A DNA stretch of 64,000 bases from JACMLX01 sp031374935 (GCA_031374935.1 JANMHB010000092.1:37307-101306), one strand, 5' to 3'. Counted from the first letter of the stretch, positions 27,778 to 37,735 are shown. Notes: generated by a model from the letters alone, not told the origin. Numbers and translations: made by a program.

Positions 27778-30700
27778 GTGATACGCCTCGCCAGTACCTC
27801 TCGCACCGTTTCCGCTCTTCTGCTGCTGGCAGCGCCGTGTACGACGTCGCTCGCAGCGGCGCAACGCGCCGGAGCCGGGTCGGGACGCCCGGCGGCCGCC
27901 ACGGCCTACGATCCGGCCCTGTACAGTTCACCCGCGGCCAGCAGCAATGCGCTCAAGTCGCTGCGCTGGCGGAATGTCGGGCCGATGCGCGGCGGCCGTG
28001 CCAATGCCGTCGTCGGTGATCCCACCAAGCCCTTGACCTTCCTGATGGGTGGCGTCAACGGTGGCATCTGGCGCACCGCCAACGCTGGCCAGACATGGTC
28101 CAACATCACCGATGGCAAGACGGACATCTCCTCGGTGGGTGCGCTCGCGATTGCCCCGTCCGACCCCAACGTGATCTATGTGGGCACCGGCGAGTCGCAG
28201 CTGCGCGAGGATCTGACGTTTGGCACCGGGATGTACCGATCCACCGACGCCGGCGCGACCTGGCAGCGGATCGGGCTCGGCGACTCGCATCAGATCGCGG
28301 ACATCATCGTCGATCCGCGCGATCCCGAGCGCGTGACGGTGGCGGCGATGGGCCATGCGTTCGGCCCCAACGCCGAACGCGGCGTCTTCCGCACCGTCGA
28401 TGGTGGCAAGTCATGGAAGAAGGTGCTGTTCATCAACGATTCCACGGGCGCCAATGACCTGACGGTCGATCCGTCGAATCCGCGGATCATGTATGCGTCG
28501 ATGTACAAGTTCCAGCGCACGCCCTGGTCGATGATCTCCGGCGGCGGACGGAGCGGAATCTGGAAGACGCTCGATGGTGGTGACACCTGGACCGAACTCA
28601 CCTTTCGCCCTGGCATTCCGGCCAGGCCGCTGGGCAAGATCGGGATCGATGTCTCACCGGCCAACCCGAACCGGATCTACGCCAGCATCGAAGCGCCGGA
28701 TTCGGCCGGTGGCATCTTCCGCTCCGACGATGCGGGGGACACCTGGTCGCGGATGAATACCGATCCGCGATTCTGGGTGCGGTCATGGTACTACTCGCAG
28801 GTCACTGCCGATCCGCTGAACGAGAATACGGTGTACGTGATGAACCTCACCGTCTATCGATCGATCGATGGCGGCAAGTCGTTCTCGCCGGTGCGCGTGC
28901 CGCATGGTGACACCCACGCGATGTGGATCGATCCCAAAGACTCGAAGCGGATGATCAACTCGAACGATGGCGGTGGGTCGATCAGCCTGGATGGCGGCGC
29001 CACCTGGTCGAGTGTCTACAACCAGCCGACGGCACAGTTCTACCACGTCACGACGGACAACGCCTTCCCCTATCGCATCTACGGCGGCCAGCAGGACAAC
29101 TCGGCCATCTCCATCGCGAGCCGCTCGGACGACGGCGAGATCGGGGAGCGCGACTACTACAGCGTGGCGGGCTGTGAAAACGCCACCATTGCCGTTGATC
29201 CCCGCAATCCGCTGATCACGTATGGCGGCTGCTACATGGGCGCCTTCTCCCGCTACGACCATGGACGTCGGCAGGAGCGTGACATCTCGGTCACGATGCG
29301 CAACTACGACGGGTGGGGCGCGGCCGACGTGCCGGAGCGGTTTCAGTGGACCTTCCCGGTGCTCATTTCACCGCACGATCCGCAGACGCTCTATGTCACA
29401 TCACAGTTTGTGTGGCGGTCGCGGACCGAAGGCGCGAGCTGGGAGAAGATCTCGCCCGATCTCACCGTACACGATGCAAACACACTCAAGCGCACTGGTG
29501 GTCCGATCCATGGCGAGATGACCGGCGCCGAGTGGTACGCGACGATCTATGCGTTTGCCGAGTCGCCGAAGACGAAGGGGGTGTTGTGGGCCGGGTCGGA
29601 TGACGGACTCGTTCATGTGTCGCGCAACGGTGGCACGTCCTGGGAGAATGTGACGCCACCGGGATACGGGAAGTTCACGCGCACTGCACACATCGACCCG
29701 TCGCCGCATGATCCGGCGGTGGTGTACGTGGCAGCCAATCGCTATCAGCAGGATGACTTTGCGCCGTATCTCTGGAAGAGCGCGGACTACGGCAAGACGT
29801 GGACGAAGATCGTGGCCGGCATTCCGTCCAACGCCTTCACGCGTGTGGTACGTGAGGACCCGGTGCGGCGCGGCCTGCTCTACGCCGGAACAGAGCTGGG
29901 CGTCTTGGTGAGCATGGACGATGGCGCCGCGTGGCAGCCGATGCAGCTCAACCTGCCGCGTGTGAGTGTGCGCGACCTGAAGGTGCACGGCAACGATCTC
30001 ATTGCTGCCACGCATGGTCGCGCCTTCTGGGTGATCGACGATCTGTCTCCGTTGCGCGAGCTGACCGATGTGGTGCGCGCCAAGCCTGTGCATCTCTTCC
30101 AGCCAGCCACCGCGATGCTGTGGGACGGTTCGGGGTGGCGGAACGGTGGCGAAGCGGGAGAGAATCCTCCGCCGGGTGCCTTGATCGACTACTGGCTCAA
30201 GACCGCACCCGCCGCTGGCACGGCGGTGACCCTGCAGCTTTTGGACGGCAAGGGTACGCTGATTCGGTCGTTCGTGGCGGCGAACAAGCCGGACTCGGTG
30301 ACCGCGGGCAGCGATTCGATCGCCGCGAAGAAAGTCATGACCGACAGCCTCGCGTACTACGCCGCCGACTCCATTCCCCGCATTCGCGCCGGCAGCAATC
30401 GCTTCTTCTGGAACCTGCGCTACCCGAACATCCGGCGCCTGCGCAACACCGTGATCGATGAAGGCCACACGCGTGGTCCGCGGGTGCCACCCGGCACGTA
30501 CACCGTGCGTCTCATCGTCGGCACCGATTCGAGCAGCCGCCAGTTTGCGGTGGTGGCCGATCCGCGCGCGACCGCCACGACCGCCGATCTGACGGCGCAG
30601 TTCGAGGCTGGCCAGCGCGTCCGTGCCCGCATCAACGAAATCGTCGAGCGGGTGGAACGGCTCGAAGATCTGCAGGCGCAACTCGATGCACGTGTCGAGC

Positions 30701-31059
30701 AGACCAAGGATCAGGCCTACGCCAAACAGGTTGCCGACGCGGCCAAGGCCGCCCGCACGAAGCTCGAAGTCGTGCGCGATCAGTTGTACGAGATCGGGTG
30801 TCATGTCGATCAGTGCACCCTCGATATGCCGGTTCGACTCTACAACTGGTTCATCACCCTCAACGCCCAGGTGCAGCAGGGCGCCTACGCACCGACGCAG
30901 CAGCATGGCGAGATCTACACCGACCTGGCGGCGAAACTCGCCGCCCAGCTGCAGGTACTGGATCGCATCGAGCAGGAGGACCTGCGCAAGTTCAACGAAC
31001 TGCTGCAGGGGCTGGGAATTCCGAGTGTCTTCGTGAAACCGAAGCCGCCGATCAGCTGA
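27778..31059 (+). CDS. Exported Asp-box beta-propeller protein (sortilin/BNR-like)
   Basis: 1,093 aa from GTG 27778, chosen because it begins a signal peptide (IRLASTSRTVSALLLLAA). The first ~750 residues carry at least nine Asp-box motifs of the S/T-x-D-x-G-x-T-W type, such as RSTDAGATW, RTVDGGKSW, KTLDGGDTW, RSDDAGDTW, ISLDGGATW and KSADYGKTW, so one or two VPS10/sialidase-like propellers. The motif GPMRGGRANAVVGDP near the N-terminus is typical of this family. The C-terminal third has a beta-sandwich (FFWNLRYP, PPGTYTVRLIVG) and a helical segment (about 940-1040, ERVERLEDLQAQLDARVEQ). Database entries often call such proteins glycosyl hydrolases, but no catalytic residues are evident. The role is unknown. 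Confidence 0.82.
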   Translation: MIRLASTSRTVSALLLLAAPCTTSLAAAQRAGAGSGRPAAATAYDPALYSSPAASSNALKSLRWRNVGPMRGGRANAVVGDPTKPLTFLMGGVNGGIWRTANAGQTWSNITDGKTDISSVGALAIAPSDPNVIYVGTGESQLREDLTFGTGMYRSTDAGATWQRIGLGDSHQIADIIVDPRDPERVTVAAMGHAFGPNAERGVFRTVDGGKSWKKVLFINDSTGANDLTVDPSNPRIMYASMYKFQRTPWSMISGGGRSGIWKTLDGGDTWTELTFRPGIPARPLGKIGIDVSPANPNRIYASIEAPDSAGGIFRSDDAGDTWSRMNTDPRFWVRSWYYSQVTADPLNENTVYVMNLTVYRSIDGGKSFSPVRVPHGDTHAMWIDPKDSKRMINSNDGGGSISLDGGATWSSVYNQPTAQFYHVTTDNAFPYRIYGGQQDNSAISIASRSDDGEIGERDYYSVAGCENATIAVDPRNPLITYGGCYMGAFSRYDHGRRQERDISVTMRNYDGWGAADVPERFQWTFPVLISPHDPQTLYVTSQFVWRSRTEGASWEKISPDLTVHDANTLKRTGGPIHGEMTGAEWYATIYAFAESPKTKGVLWAGSDDGLVHVSRNGGTSWENVTPPGYGKFTRTAHIDPSPHDPAVVYVAANRYQQDDFAPYLWKSADYGKTWTKIVAGIPSNAFTRVVREDPVRRGLLYAGTELGVLVSMDDGAAWQPMQLNLPRVSVRDLKVHGNDLIAATHGRAFWVIDDLSPLRELTDVVRAKPVHLFQPATAMLWDGSGWRNGGEAGENPPPGALIDYWLKTAPAAGTAVTLQLLDGKGTLIRSFVAANKPDSVTAGSDSIAAKKVMTDSLAYYAADSIPRIRAGSNRFFWNLRYPNIRRLRNTVIDEGHTRGPRVPPGTYTVRLIVGTDSSSRQFAVVADPRATATTADLTAQFEAGQRVRARINEIVERVERLEDLQAQLDARVEQTKDQAYAKQVADAAKAARTKLEVVRDQLYEIGCHVDQCTLDMPVRLYNWFITLNAQVQQGAYAPTQQHGEIYTDLAAKLAAQLQVLDRIEQEDLRKFNELLQGLGIPSVFVKPKPPIS

Positions 31060-31081
31060 CGGAGGCGCGAGGTGATGGATG

Positions 31082-31127
31082 GGAACCGGGGGCCGGACGG
31101 CGGATACGTCGATCGGCCCCCGGTTCC
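31082..31127 (+). terminator. Hairpin terminator after the propeller gene
   Basis: A perfect 14-bp stem (GGAACCGGGGGCCG at 31082-31095 with 31114-31127) and an 18-nt loop with extra internal pairing, located 22 bp after the stop and 35 bp before the DoxX start. It separates the two units. Confidence 0.7.
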
Positions 31128-31162
31128 GTTCCGTGCGGGCAACTCCTCCAGTCCCGCCAGCG

Positions 31163-31576
31163 ATGCAGCGCAACTCCCTCCTGTTCCTCCGTGTCTCGCT
31201 CGGTGGCCTGATGGTGTACTGGGGCATCGACAAGCTGATCAACGTCAAGCACGGGCTGACGGTGGCGGAGAAGTTCTATGGTGGGATGTCGGTGGCCACG
31301 ACGATGATGCAGGCGTTTGGTGCCCTGCAGATCGTACTCGGTGCGCTCGTCATCGTCGGCCTGTTCCGGCGGGTCGCATATCCGGCGCTCCTGCTGGTGA
31401 CCGGTACCACGCTGCTCGCGGTCTGGAAGTCGATCGTCGACCCGTTCAAGCTGTTGCTCGACCGCGGTAACCTGATCTTCTATCCATCGCTCATCATCTT
31501 CGCGGGCGCTCTGGTCCTGATGGCGTTCCAAGCTGAAGATCGCCTGGTGCTGGATCAGCGATCGCATCACGCCTGA
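31163..31576 (+). CDS. DoxX family membrane protein
   Basis: 137 aa from ATG 31163 (MQRNSLLFLRVSLGG). Four predicted TM helices: about 5-22, 45-65, 70-88 and 105-125. The first helix has the DoxX-type pattern LRVSLGGLMVYWGIDKL. DoxX-like proteins sit in the cytoplasmic membrane and have been linked to redox or sulfur metabolism; the particular role here cannot be assigned. Confidence 0.8.
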   Translation: MQRNSLLFLRVSLGGLMVYWGIDKLINVKHGLTVAEKFYGGMSVATTMMQAFGALQIVLGALVIVGLFRRVAYPALLLVTGTTLLAVWKSIVDPFKLLLDRGNLIFYPSLIIFAGALVLMAFQAEDRLVLDQRSHHA

Positions 31577-31754
31577 CCGAGGTACGTGGGGGATCAAGGC
31601 CCTCGCCGCTCGCAACGAAGGAGTCGGCGTCGAGGCTCGTGTGACGCCGCCAGCACGCCAGCGCTGAGGCAATCCGGGCCGGTTCGACGAGGTGTGGCCG
31701 CACGCGGGGCGGCGGCGCGACAGCGGGGCCGCAGCGGGCGCGGCGATCCGGTGG

Positions 31755-31760
31755 CATAAT
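31755..31760 (+). promoter_or_regulatory. Candidate -10 box placing the GH32 transcript start at its ATG
   Basis: CATAAT (5 of 6 to TATAAT) ends seven bases before the GH32 start codon, so transcription would begin at or next to the A of ATG, giving a leaderless mRNA. No convincing -35 box or Shine-Dalgarno sequence is present. Confidence 0.35.
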
Positions 31761-31766
31761 TCCGGC

Positions 31767-33380
31767 ATGCGATACTCTCTGCTTGCCCCGATCTGCATCA
31801 CCGCCGCAACGGTGTTGGCATGCACTCCGCCCACGCCGCGACCCGCGAAGGTCGTGGGCTCCGCTGCGGCGTACCAGGAGCCGCACCGCCCGCGCTTCCA
31901 CTTCACGCCACCGGCGAAGTGGATGAATGATCCGAACGGCATGGTCTACTACGACGGCGAGTATCACCTCTTCTATCAGCATTTCCCTGACGGCAACGTC
32001 TGGGGCCCGATGCACTGGGGTCATGCCGTGAGCACGGATCTGGTGCGATGGGAGCAGCTGCCGATCGCACTCTATCCCGACTCGCTGGGGCTGATCTTCT
32101 CCGGCAGCGCCGTCGTCGACTGGAAGAACACCAGCGGCTTCGGTGTGGGCGGCACGCCACCGTTGGTGGCCATGTACACCTATCACGATATGGCGAAGGA
32201 GAAGGCGGGCGCGGCAGTGTTTCAGACGCAGGCGATTGCCTACAGCAACGATCGAGGCCGGAGCTGGACGAAGTACGCCGGCAATCCGGTGGTGCCCAAT
32301 CCGGGGCTGAAGGACATGCGCGATCCGAAGGTGATCTGGCATGAAGCATCACAGCGCTGGATCATGGTGCTGGCGGCCGGTGATCGCATCCGGATGTTCG
32401 CCTCGTACAACCTCCGCGAGTGGCAGCCGGTGAGTGAGTTCGGCGCCACCGTCGGCGCGCATGGTGGTGTGTGGGAATGCCCCGATCTCTTTCCGTTGAA
32501 GGTCGAGGGGACGGGAGAAACGAAGTGGGTGCTGCTGGTCAGCATCAATCCGGGCGCGCCCAACGGCGGCTCGGCCACCCAATACTTCGTCGGGAACTTC
32601 GACGGGTCCACGTTCACGCTCGATCCGTCGTTTGCGACGTCCGTCGGTGTCGCCGGCAAGGAGCCCTCACGCGGCGTGTGGGTCGACTACGGGCGCGACA
32701 ACTATGCCGGCGTGACGTGGGCCGATATCCCGGCCGAGGACGGTCGCCGGTTGTTCCTCGGCTGGATGAGCAACTGGGACTATGCGCGCGACGTGCCGAC
32801 CGACGCCTGGCGCAGTGCCATGACCATCCCGCGCGTGCTGACGCTGCATCGGACGGCGAACGGACTGCGACTGTTCTCCACGCCGGTGAAGGAGCTGCGG
32901 ACGTTGCGCACCGAGACGGCGGTGACGTCCGCGCAGCGGGTGAGTGGCGTGCTGCCGTTGCGCCTGCCCTCCGGCACCACCGCCGCGTCGGCTGAAGTGG
33001 ACTTCGAGTTCGTCGTCAAGCCCGGTACGGTCACCGACCTGGCCCTCGAGCTGTCGAACAGCGTCGGCGACCGCTACCTGGTTGGCCTCGATGCCGGCAA
33101 GACGCGGTTCTACAGCGACCGGACGGCCACACCGCACACCTTCTCATCCACGTTCGCGAGCGCGGTGCACTACGCGCCGCGGATCGCAACCGATTCGATC
33201 GTGCGCATGCATGTCTATCTCGATCGCGCGTCGGTGGAACTGTTCGCTGATGGCGGGGCGACGGCACTTACCGATATCGTCTTTCCGTCACAAGACTTCA
33301 CGACGCTTCGACTGATCGTGCGCGGTGCACCGGTCACGCTGCAATACGCGAACGTGTCTGGCCTTCGCTCCATCTGGTGA
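31767..33380 (+). CDS. GH32 lipoprotein: levanase/fructan beta-fructosidase or invertase
   Basis: 537 aa, lipoprotein signal (CITAATVLAC). All three GH32 motifs are present: WMNDPNG with nucleophile D55, MRDPKV with transition-state Asp D186, and WECPDLF with acid/base E237. The five-bladed propeller (about 35-345) is followed by the C-terminal beta-sandwich (about 370-537, VEVFAD-type sequence SVELFADGG). It hydrolyses terminal beta-fructosyl bonds in sucrose, inulin or levan. The lipid anchor puts it on the periplasmic or outer surface, so it is probably scavenging. The ATG at 31767 was chosen from the signal peptide. Confidence 0.93.
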   Translation: MRYSLLAPICITAATVLACTPPTPRPAKVVGSAAAYQEPHRPRFHFTPPAKWMNDPNGMVYYDGEYHLFYQHFPDGNVWGPMHWGHAVSTDLVRWEQLPIALYPDSLGLIFSGSAVVDWKNTSGFGVGGTPPLVAMYTYHDMAKEKAGAAVFQTQAIAYSNDRGRSWTKYAGNPVVPNPGLKDMRDPKVIWHEASQRWIMVLAAGDRIRMFASYNLREWQPVSEFGATVGAHGGVWECPDLFPLKVEGTGETKWVLLVSINPGAPNGGSATQYFVGNFDGSTFTLDPSFATSVGVAGKEPSRGVWVDYGRDNYAGVTWADIPAEDGRRLFLGWMSNWDYARDVPTDAWRSAMTIPRVLTLHRTANGLRLFSTPVKELRTLRTETAVTSAQRVSGVLPLRLPSGTTAASAEVDFEFVVKPGTVTDLALELSNSVGDRYLVGLDAGKTRFYSDRTATPHTFSSTFASAVHYAPRIATDSIVRMHVYLDRASVELFADGGATALTDIVFPSQDFTTLRLIVRGAPVTLQYANVSGLRSIW

Positions 33381-33406
33381 CGATGATCATGACGACCGGG
33401 ACGACG

Positions 33407-33700
33407 ATGGTTCGCCTGACGCTGGCGGGCCTGCTGGTCTGGTCGTCCCGCGCCACGGCACAGGCGGCGCCACCGTTCCCCGCCAGCTGGATCGGACGAT
33501 GGGCGGGGACCCTGACGACCATTGCACCGCCCGACTCGGTGCGCAACCGGATTCCCATCGCGCTGGAGAATCGTTACACGCTCCGTCGTGACACGGTGGT
33601 GCATGAGCTCACCTGGTGGGATACGTCTCCCACGCGCACGATGAAGGGTAGCGGGGCCAATGCCGACGGTGGTGCAGAGGTGCGCTCGTTCCGTGTGTAG
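33407..33700 (+). CDS. Small exported protein, possibly truncated
   Basis: 97 aa from ATG 33407 with a signal peptide (MVRLTLAGLLVWSSRATAQA). The mature part starts PPFPASWIGRWAGTLT and reads like the start of a small beta-barrel/lipocalin-like protein. It jumps abruptly at PIALE-NRYTLRRDT, where I would expect more strands. The frame continues past the TAG as GMQRSVMVRQRSR, which looks like the natural C-terminal strand. Internal deletion plus a premature stop is therefore suspected but not shown. It lies 26 bp behind the GH32 gene and is probably co-transcribed. The function is unknown. Confidence 0.5.
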   Translation: MVRLTLAGLLVWSSRATAQAAPPFPASWIGRWAGTLTTIAPPDSVRNRIPIALENRYTLRRDTVVHELTWWDTSPTRTMKGSGANADGGAEVRSFRV

Positions 33701-33780
33701 GGGATGCAACGGTCGGTGATGGTGCGACAGCGGTCACGGCACGTGACACAGTCGTTGTTGAACTCGTTCTGGAGCGGTGC

Positions 33781-35364
33781 ATGTCGAATTTCCGGTCATC
33801 ACGATTGTTCGTGCTCCCGCTGGCGGCGGGAATACTCCTCGCGGCATCGCTGCCTGGCCAGTCGGCCGTGTCTGGTGCGGCGGCCCGTGCCGCAGCCCGC
33901 GCGTACCGGGAGCAGCACGAAGGTGATATCCTCACCGAGTTTGCCCGATTGCTCGCGCTGCCGAACCTTGCCAGTGACTCGGTAAACATCTGGCGCAACG
34001 CCGACTTCCTCGTGCAGATGCTGCAAGCACGCGGCTTCGCGAACACCAGGTTGCTCACGGTGCCAGGCAGTCCACCGGCTGTGTATGGTGAGCTCTCGCA
34101 ACCGGGTGCGACGAATACGCTGGTGTTGTACGCGCACTACGACGGACAACCGGTTGACGCCAGGCAGTGGACCACGCCGCCCTGGTCGCCGGTGCTGCGG
34201 ACGAAGGAAGTACACCTTGGCGGCACCATCATCCCGATCCCGACCGGGAGCGGGCGTGTGGATGGCGAAGCACGCATCTACGGCCGGTCCGCCGGTGACG
34301 ACAAGGGTTCGATTCAGGCGATTCTGTCGGCACTCGATGCGATGAAGGCATCGAAGCTGGCGCCGACGGTCAACCTGAAGGTGTTCTTCGAAGGGGAGGA
34401 GGAGGCGGGATCCGATCACCTCGCGGAGTTGCTCACGACACATGCGGCGCAGCTCTCAGGCGACGCATGGCTGTTCTGCGACGGACCTGTGCATCAGAGT
34501 GGTCGGCAGCAGCTGTCGTTCGGGCAGCGCGGCTCCACCGGGTTCGAACTCACCGTCTACGGCCCGACGCGGGCGCTGCACAGTGGGCACTATGGCAACT
34601 GGGCGCCGAATCCGGCGATGCTGATTGCGACACTGATCGCCAGCATGCGCGATGATGACGGCCGGATCAAGGTGGCTGGCTACTACGACGATGTGAAGCC
34701 CGTCACCGCCGCCGAGCATCGTGCCGTGGCCGCGTTGCCGACGTACGACTCCACGTTGCGCACGGTCCTGGGGATGCGCCGCACCGAAGCCGGGAACGCG
34801 CTGCTGGCCGAGCGCATCATGCTGCCGGCGTTCAATGTGCGCGGTATCCGTGTCGGTGGTGTCCGCGAAACCGGTTCGAACACGATCGCCAGCGAGGCAT
34901 ATGCGAGCTTCGACCTGCGGTTGGTGCCGGGGCAGACGCCGGCGCGGGTACGGCGCCTGGTGGAAGCACACATCCGCCGACAGGGCTACTTCGTCACCAA
35001 CGACAGCGTGACGGTCGCGATGCGGCTCGCGTATCCGAAGGTGGCGCGGGTGGAGTGGGGCAGCGGCTATCCTGCGTCACGGGCGCCGATGGACGGCCCG
35101 TTCGGCCAGGCCGTGATCGCCGCCCTCAGCGACGGCGCGCGCCAGCCGCTGATCCTCAACCCGACCGTGGGTGCCAGCGGGCCGACATATCTGTTCGAGC
35201 AGATCCTCAAGGTGCCGATGATTTCGCTGCCGATTGCGAACTACGACGACAACCAGCATGCCGCGGACGAGAATCTGCGGGTGCAGAATCTGTGGGACGG
35301 GATCGAGTTGTATGCGGCGCTGCTGACGGGGATGGGGCGGGCGTGGCGGGGGGTGGTGCCGTAG
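33781..35364 (+). CDS. Exported M20 family dipeptidase
   Basis: 527 aa with an N-terminal signal peptide (RLFVLPLAAGILLAASLPGQSA). M20 dipeptidase motifs: VLYAHYDGQPVD (His/Asp), YGRSAGDDKGSI (bridging Asp) and FFEGEEEAGSDHL (Glu-Glu). The lid/dimerisation domain has ALHSGHYGNWAPNP, whose His is typical of the CNDP/PepV-like branch, and the end has ANYDDNQHAADENLRV with the last His ligand. It should hydrolyse dipeptides or related amides in the periplasm. It is more similar in layout to carnosinase-type dipeptidases than the other M20 protein in this window. Confidence 0.9.
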   Translation: MSNFRSSRLFVLPLAAGILLAASLPGQSAVSGAAARAAARAYREQHEGDILTEFARLLALPNLASDSVNIWRNADFLVQMLQARGFANTRLLTVPGSPPAVYGELSQPGATNTLVLYAHYDGQPVDARQWTTPPWSPVLRTKEVHLGGTIIPIPTGSGRVDGEARIYGRSAGDDKGSIQAILSALDAMKASKLAPTVNLKVFFEGEEEAGSDHLAELLTTHAAQLSGDAWLFCDGPVHQSGRQQLSFGQRGSTGFELTVYGPTRALHSGHYGNWAPNPAMLIATLIASMRDDDGRIKVAGYYDDVKPVTAAEHRAVAALPTYDSTLRTVLGMRRTEAGNALLAERIMLPAFNVRGIRVGGVRETGSNTIASEAYASFDLRLVPGQTPARVRRLVEAHIRRQGYFVTNDSVTVAMRLAYPKVARVEWGSGYPASRAPMDGPFGQAVIAALSDGARQPLILNPTVGASGPTYLFEQILKVPMISLPIANYDDNQHAADENLRVQNLWDGIELYAALLTGMGRAWRGVVP

Positions 35365-35581
35365 GGGGCGGACTCGCCCACCGACGGGAATTCGTGACAT
35401 CGGCCTCGTGGCCGGCTGCTCCGTGCTGCTGAACATTTGAGAAACGAGATACAGGCGACGGTATCCAGTCGGTCTCGGGCGGGCAACGGTCTGGCGCCGG
35501 GCTGGCCCGCAGAACATCCTTGATGAGAAGGCTGGCAGCCGCTGCAGCTTGCCCTCCATTCCCGTATCCGGACCTCGTCAG

Positions 35582-37672
35582 ATGAATGCCCACAGAGTCT
35601 CGTCGCGCCTTCGAGTCGCCGTCCTCGGCGGTATCGCACTCGTGCTGTCAGCCTGTGGCGATGGAGGCGGCTGCGGGGGAATTGCGCCATCCTCCCGCAC
35701 CGTGACCGTCAGTCCCGCCGACCTGACGCTCGATGTCGGCGGTCAGTCGACGGTCGGTGCGGTGGTCGGAGGGGAGTGTGTCGAGGGGAAGACGGGAGTG
35801 CGATACGAGTCGAGCAATCCAGCGATCGCCACCGTGTCGAGTACCGGTGCGGTGACTGCAGTGGGAGCTGGCAGCGCCAATATCACGGCGACGTCGACCG
35901 ATTTCGGTGTCTCCGGCACCGTGCGCGTCACGGTTCGTCCTCCCGCCGTCCAGTCGCTGGTGCTCTCTGCCGCCGCTGTGACGGTACGCGAACGCAAGAC
36001 CGCCGTGCTCCGCGTGACGGTCGAAACCACCGGACTGCTGACCAAGCGCGTAAGGTTCACCTCGTCCGCGCCGGCGGTGGCCAGCGTCACGGTGATCGAC
36101 AGCCTGTCGGCGACCGTGACCGGTGTCGCAACGGGGACCGCCGACATTGAGGTGGTATCTGAAGGCGACGCCACCAAGCGCGCCACCGCGCGGATCACCG
36201 TGGACCCGGCCCTGGTCGCCACGGTCGTCATCACGGGCGTCGCCGCCTCCGACAGCGTCATACTGGCCAGCGCCCGGCAACTTGGCGCGACGGTCAGTGA
36301 TTCGGCCGGGGTGGCACTGGTGAGTCGCCCGGTCACCTGGGCATCGGGCAATCCGGCGGTGCTCACGGTGTCGCCGACGGGAGAGATCCAGGCCGTGGCC
36401 GCGGGCACGACCCAGATCACGGCGACGGTCCCGATCGGCGACGGCAGCGGCAATCGCACCGCCACAGCGACCGTGCGCGTCTTCGGCTCGCTGCAGATTG
36501 CCGTGACACCGACCACGGCAACCGTTGATGAAGGGCAGACGGTCACGCTGACGGCCACCGTGAGCGGGACCGCCGGGATCGCGCGCGGCGTGTCGTGGGA
36601 GTCCAGCAACATCGGACGGGCGACGGTGTCGTCCGCTGGCGTGGTGAGCGGTGTGTTGGCGGGCGCCGGTGTGGTCTATGTGCGGGCGCGGTCACAGGCG
36701 GTGCCGTCGGTCGTCGATTCCAGCGCGATCACGGTGCAGGCACGCTCCGTCCCGACGACGATCGATGCGCGCCCGAACGTGGACACGCTGTCGCCGCTCG
36801 GGACGCGCACCTTCTCGGCCACGGTGCGTGATCAGCGCAACAACCTCGTCGCCGGCGCGCCCATCGTCTGGCGCTCGCTCACACCGTCGCTGGCCAGTGT
36901 CTCCGCCGCGGGCGTCGTCACGGCAATCGCGAATGGGACGGCGTTGATTTCGGCCGCGTCCCCGCGCTCGACGCCGACCGATTCGCTGCGCGATACCTCC
37001 TCGGTGCTGATCGTGGCGCCGTGTACACTGGTGCGACCGATTCAGTTCGGCTCAACCTACAACGGGGCGTTCGACGCCTCGTCCTGCCGCAACTACATCG
37101 GGTTCCAGTCGCTCGATCAGTTCTCGCTCACATCGACCACGCAGCGATCGTACGCGATCCGACTCGTACCCACGTTCGTCGCGTCCCTCGTGCCGCTGAC
37201 GATTGGGAGCGGGTTCTATGGCATCTTGCCAACCGATACGGCGGTGGTCGGACTGGGCGTCATGCGTGCCGGGACATTCGGATTCTTCGTGGCAACGCCG
37301 AGCAACACGACCATCGGCACCTACTCGTTCACGGTGACGGAGAACCCCAATCCGGCGCTGAATTGCGTCACCACCGATGTGACCCGCGGTGTGAGTTTCG
37401 ATACCGCACTGCTGCCTGTGACCTGTCAGTCACGCGAGATCCGGATACTCCCCGCGCTGGCCGCGGGTGTCACCATCAACATTACCGCCACGGCCCAGGC
37501 GTTCCCGGTGCAGATCGAATTGCGGGAGTTCGGAACCAATGCGCTGCTGGCCAACGCGGGGGCTGGCGCGCCCGGCCTGTCCGCCGCCATCAGCTTTGCG
37601 AATCCGTCGTTCCGATTTGCCTACCTGCGCGTCATTGGAACCAACGGAACAGTGCGGGTGATCATTGATTGA
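35582..37672 (+). CDS. Lipoprotein with tandem Big_2 Ig-like domains
   Basis: 696 aa. ATG 35582 gives a lipoprotein signal (GGIALVLSAC). Five Ig-like Big_2-type repeats occupy about 35-475, each with the signature of a YESSNPAIATV-like strand followed by a G-x-A-x-ITA strand (IATVSSTGAVTAVGAGSANI, VLTVSPTGEIQAVAAGTTQI, LASVSAAGVVTAIANGTALI). The last ~215 residues hold two PPC-like beta-sandwich units starting at CTLVRPIQFGSTYNG and NCVTTDVTRGVSFD. It is probably a surface-exposed binding or structural protein with no enzymatic residues. Confidence 0.85.
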   Translation: MNAHRVSSRLRVAVLGGIALVLSACGDGGGCGGIAPSSRTVTVSPADLTLDVGGQSTVGAVVGGECVEGKTGVRYESSNPAIATVSSTGAVTAVGAGSANITATSTDFGVSGTVRVTVRPPAVQSLVLSAAAVTVRERKTAVLRVTVETTGLLTKRVRFTSSAPAVASVTVIDSLSATVTGVATGTADIEVVSEGDATKRATARITVDPALVATVVITGVAASDSVILASARQLGATVSDSAGVALVSRPVTWASGNPAVLTVSPTGEIQAVAAGTTQITATVPIGDGSGNRTATATVRVFGSLQIAVTPTTATVDEGQTVTLTATVSGTAGIARGVSWESSNIGRATVSSAGVVSGVLAGAGVVYVRARSQAVPSVVDSSAITVQARSVPTTIDARPNVDTLSPLGTRTFSATVRDQRNNLVAGAPIVWRSLTPSLASVSAAGVVTAIANGTALISAASPRSTPTDSLRDTSSVLIVAPCTLVRPIQFGSTYNGAFDASSCRNYIGFQSLDQFSLTSTTQRSYAIRLVPTFVASLVPLTIGSGFYGILPTDTAVVGLGVMRAGTFGFFVATPSNTTIGTYSFTVTENPNPALNCVTTDVTRGVSFDTALLPVTCQSREIRILPALAAGVTINITATAQAFPVQIELREFGTNALLANAGAGAPGLSAAISFANPSFRFAYLRVIGTNGTVRVIID

Positions 37673-37735
37673 TTTGGCTTCACGCTCACCCGTCACTCGC
37701 GTCGACGCGCGCTGGATCCGCCTGCGCGCATCGCC

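Noticed and set aside
26015..27931. 638-codon antisense frame opposite the GH44 gene, and the similar 615-codon frame at 29401-31248
   Set aside because: Arg/Val/Gly-rich shadows without family similarity, covering well-supported enzyme and propeller genes.
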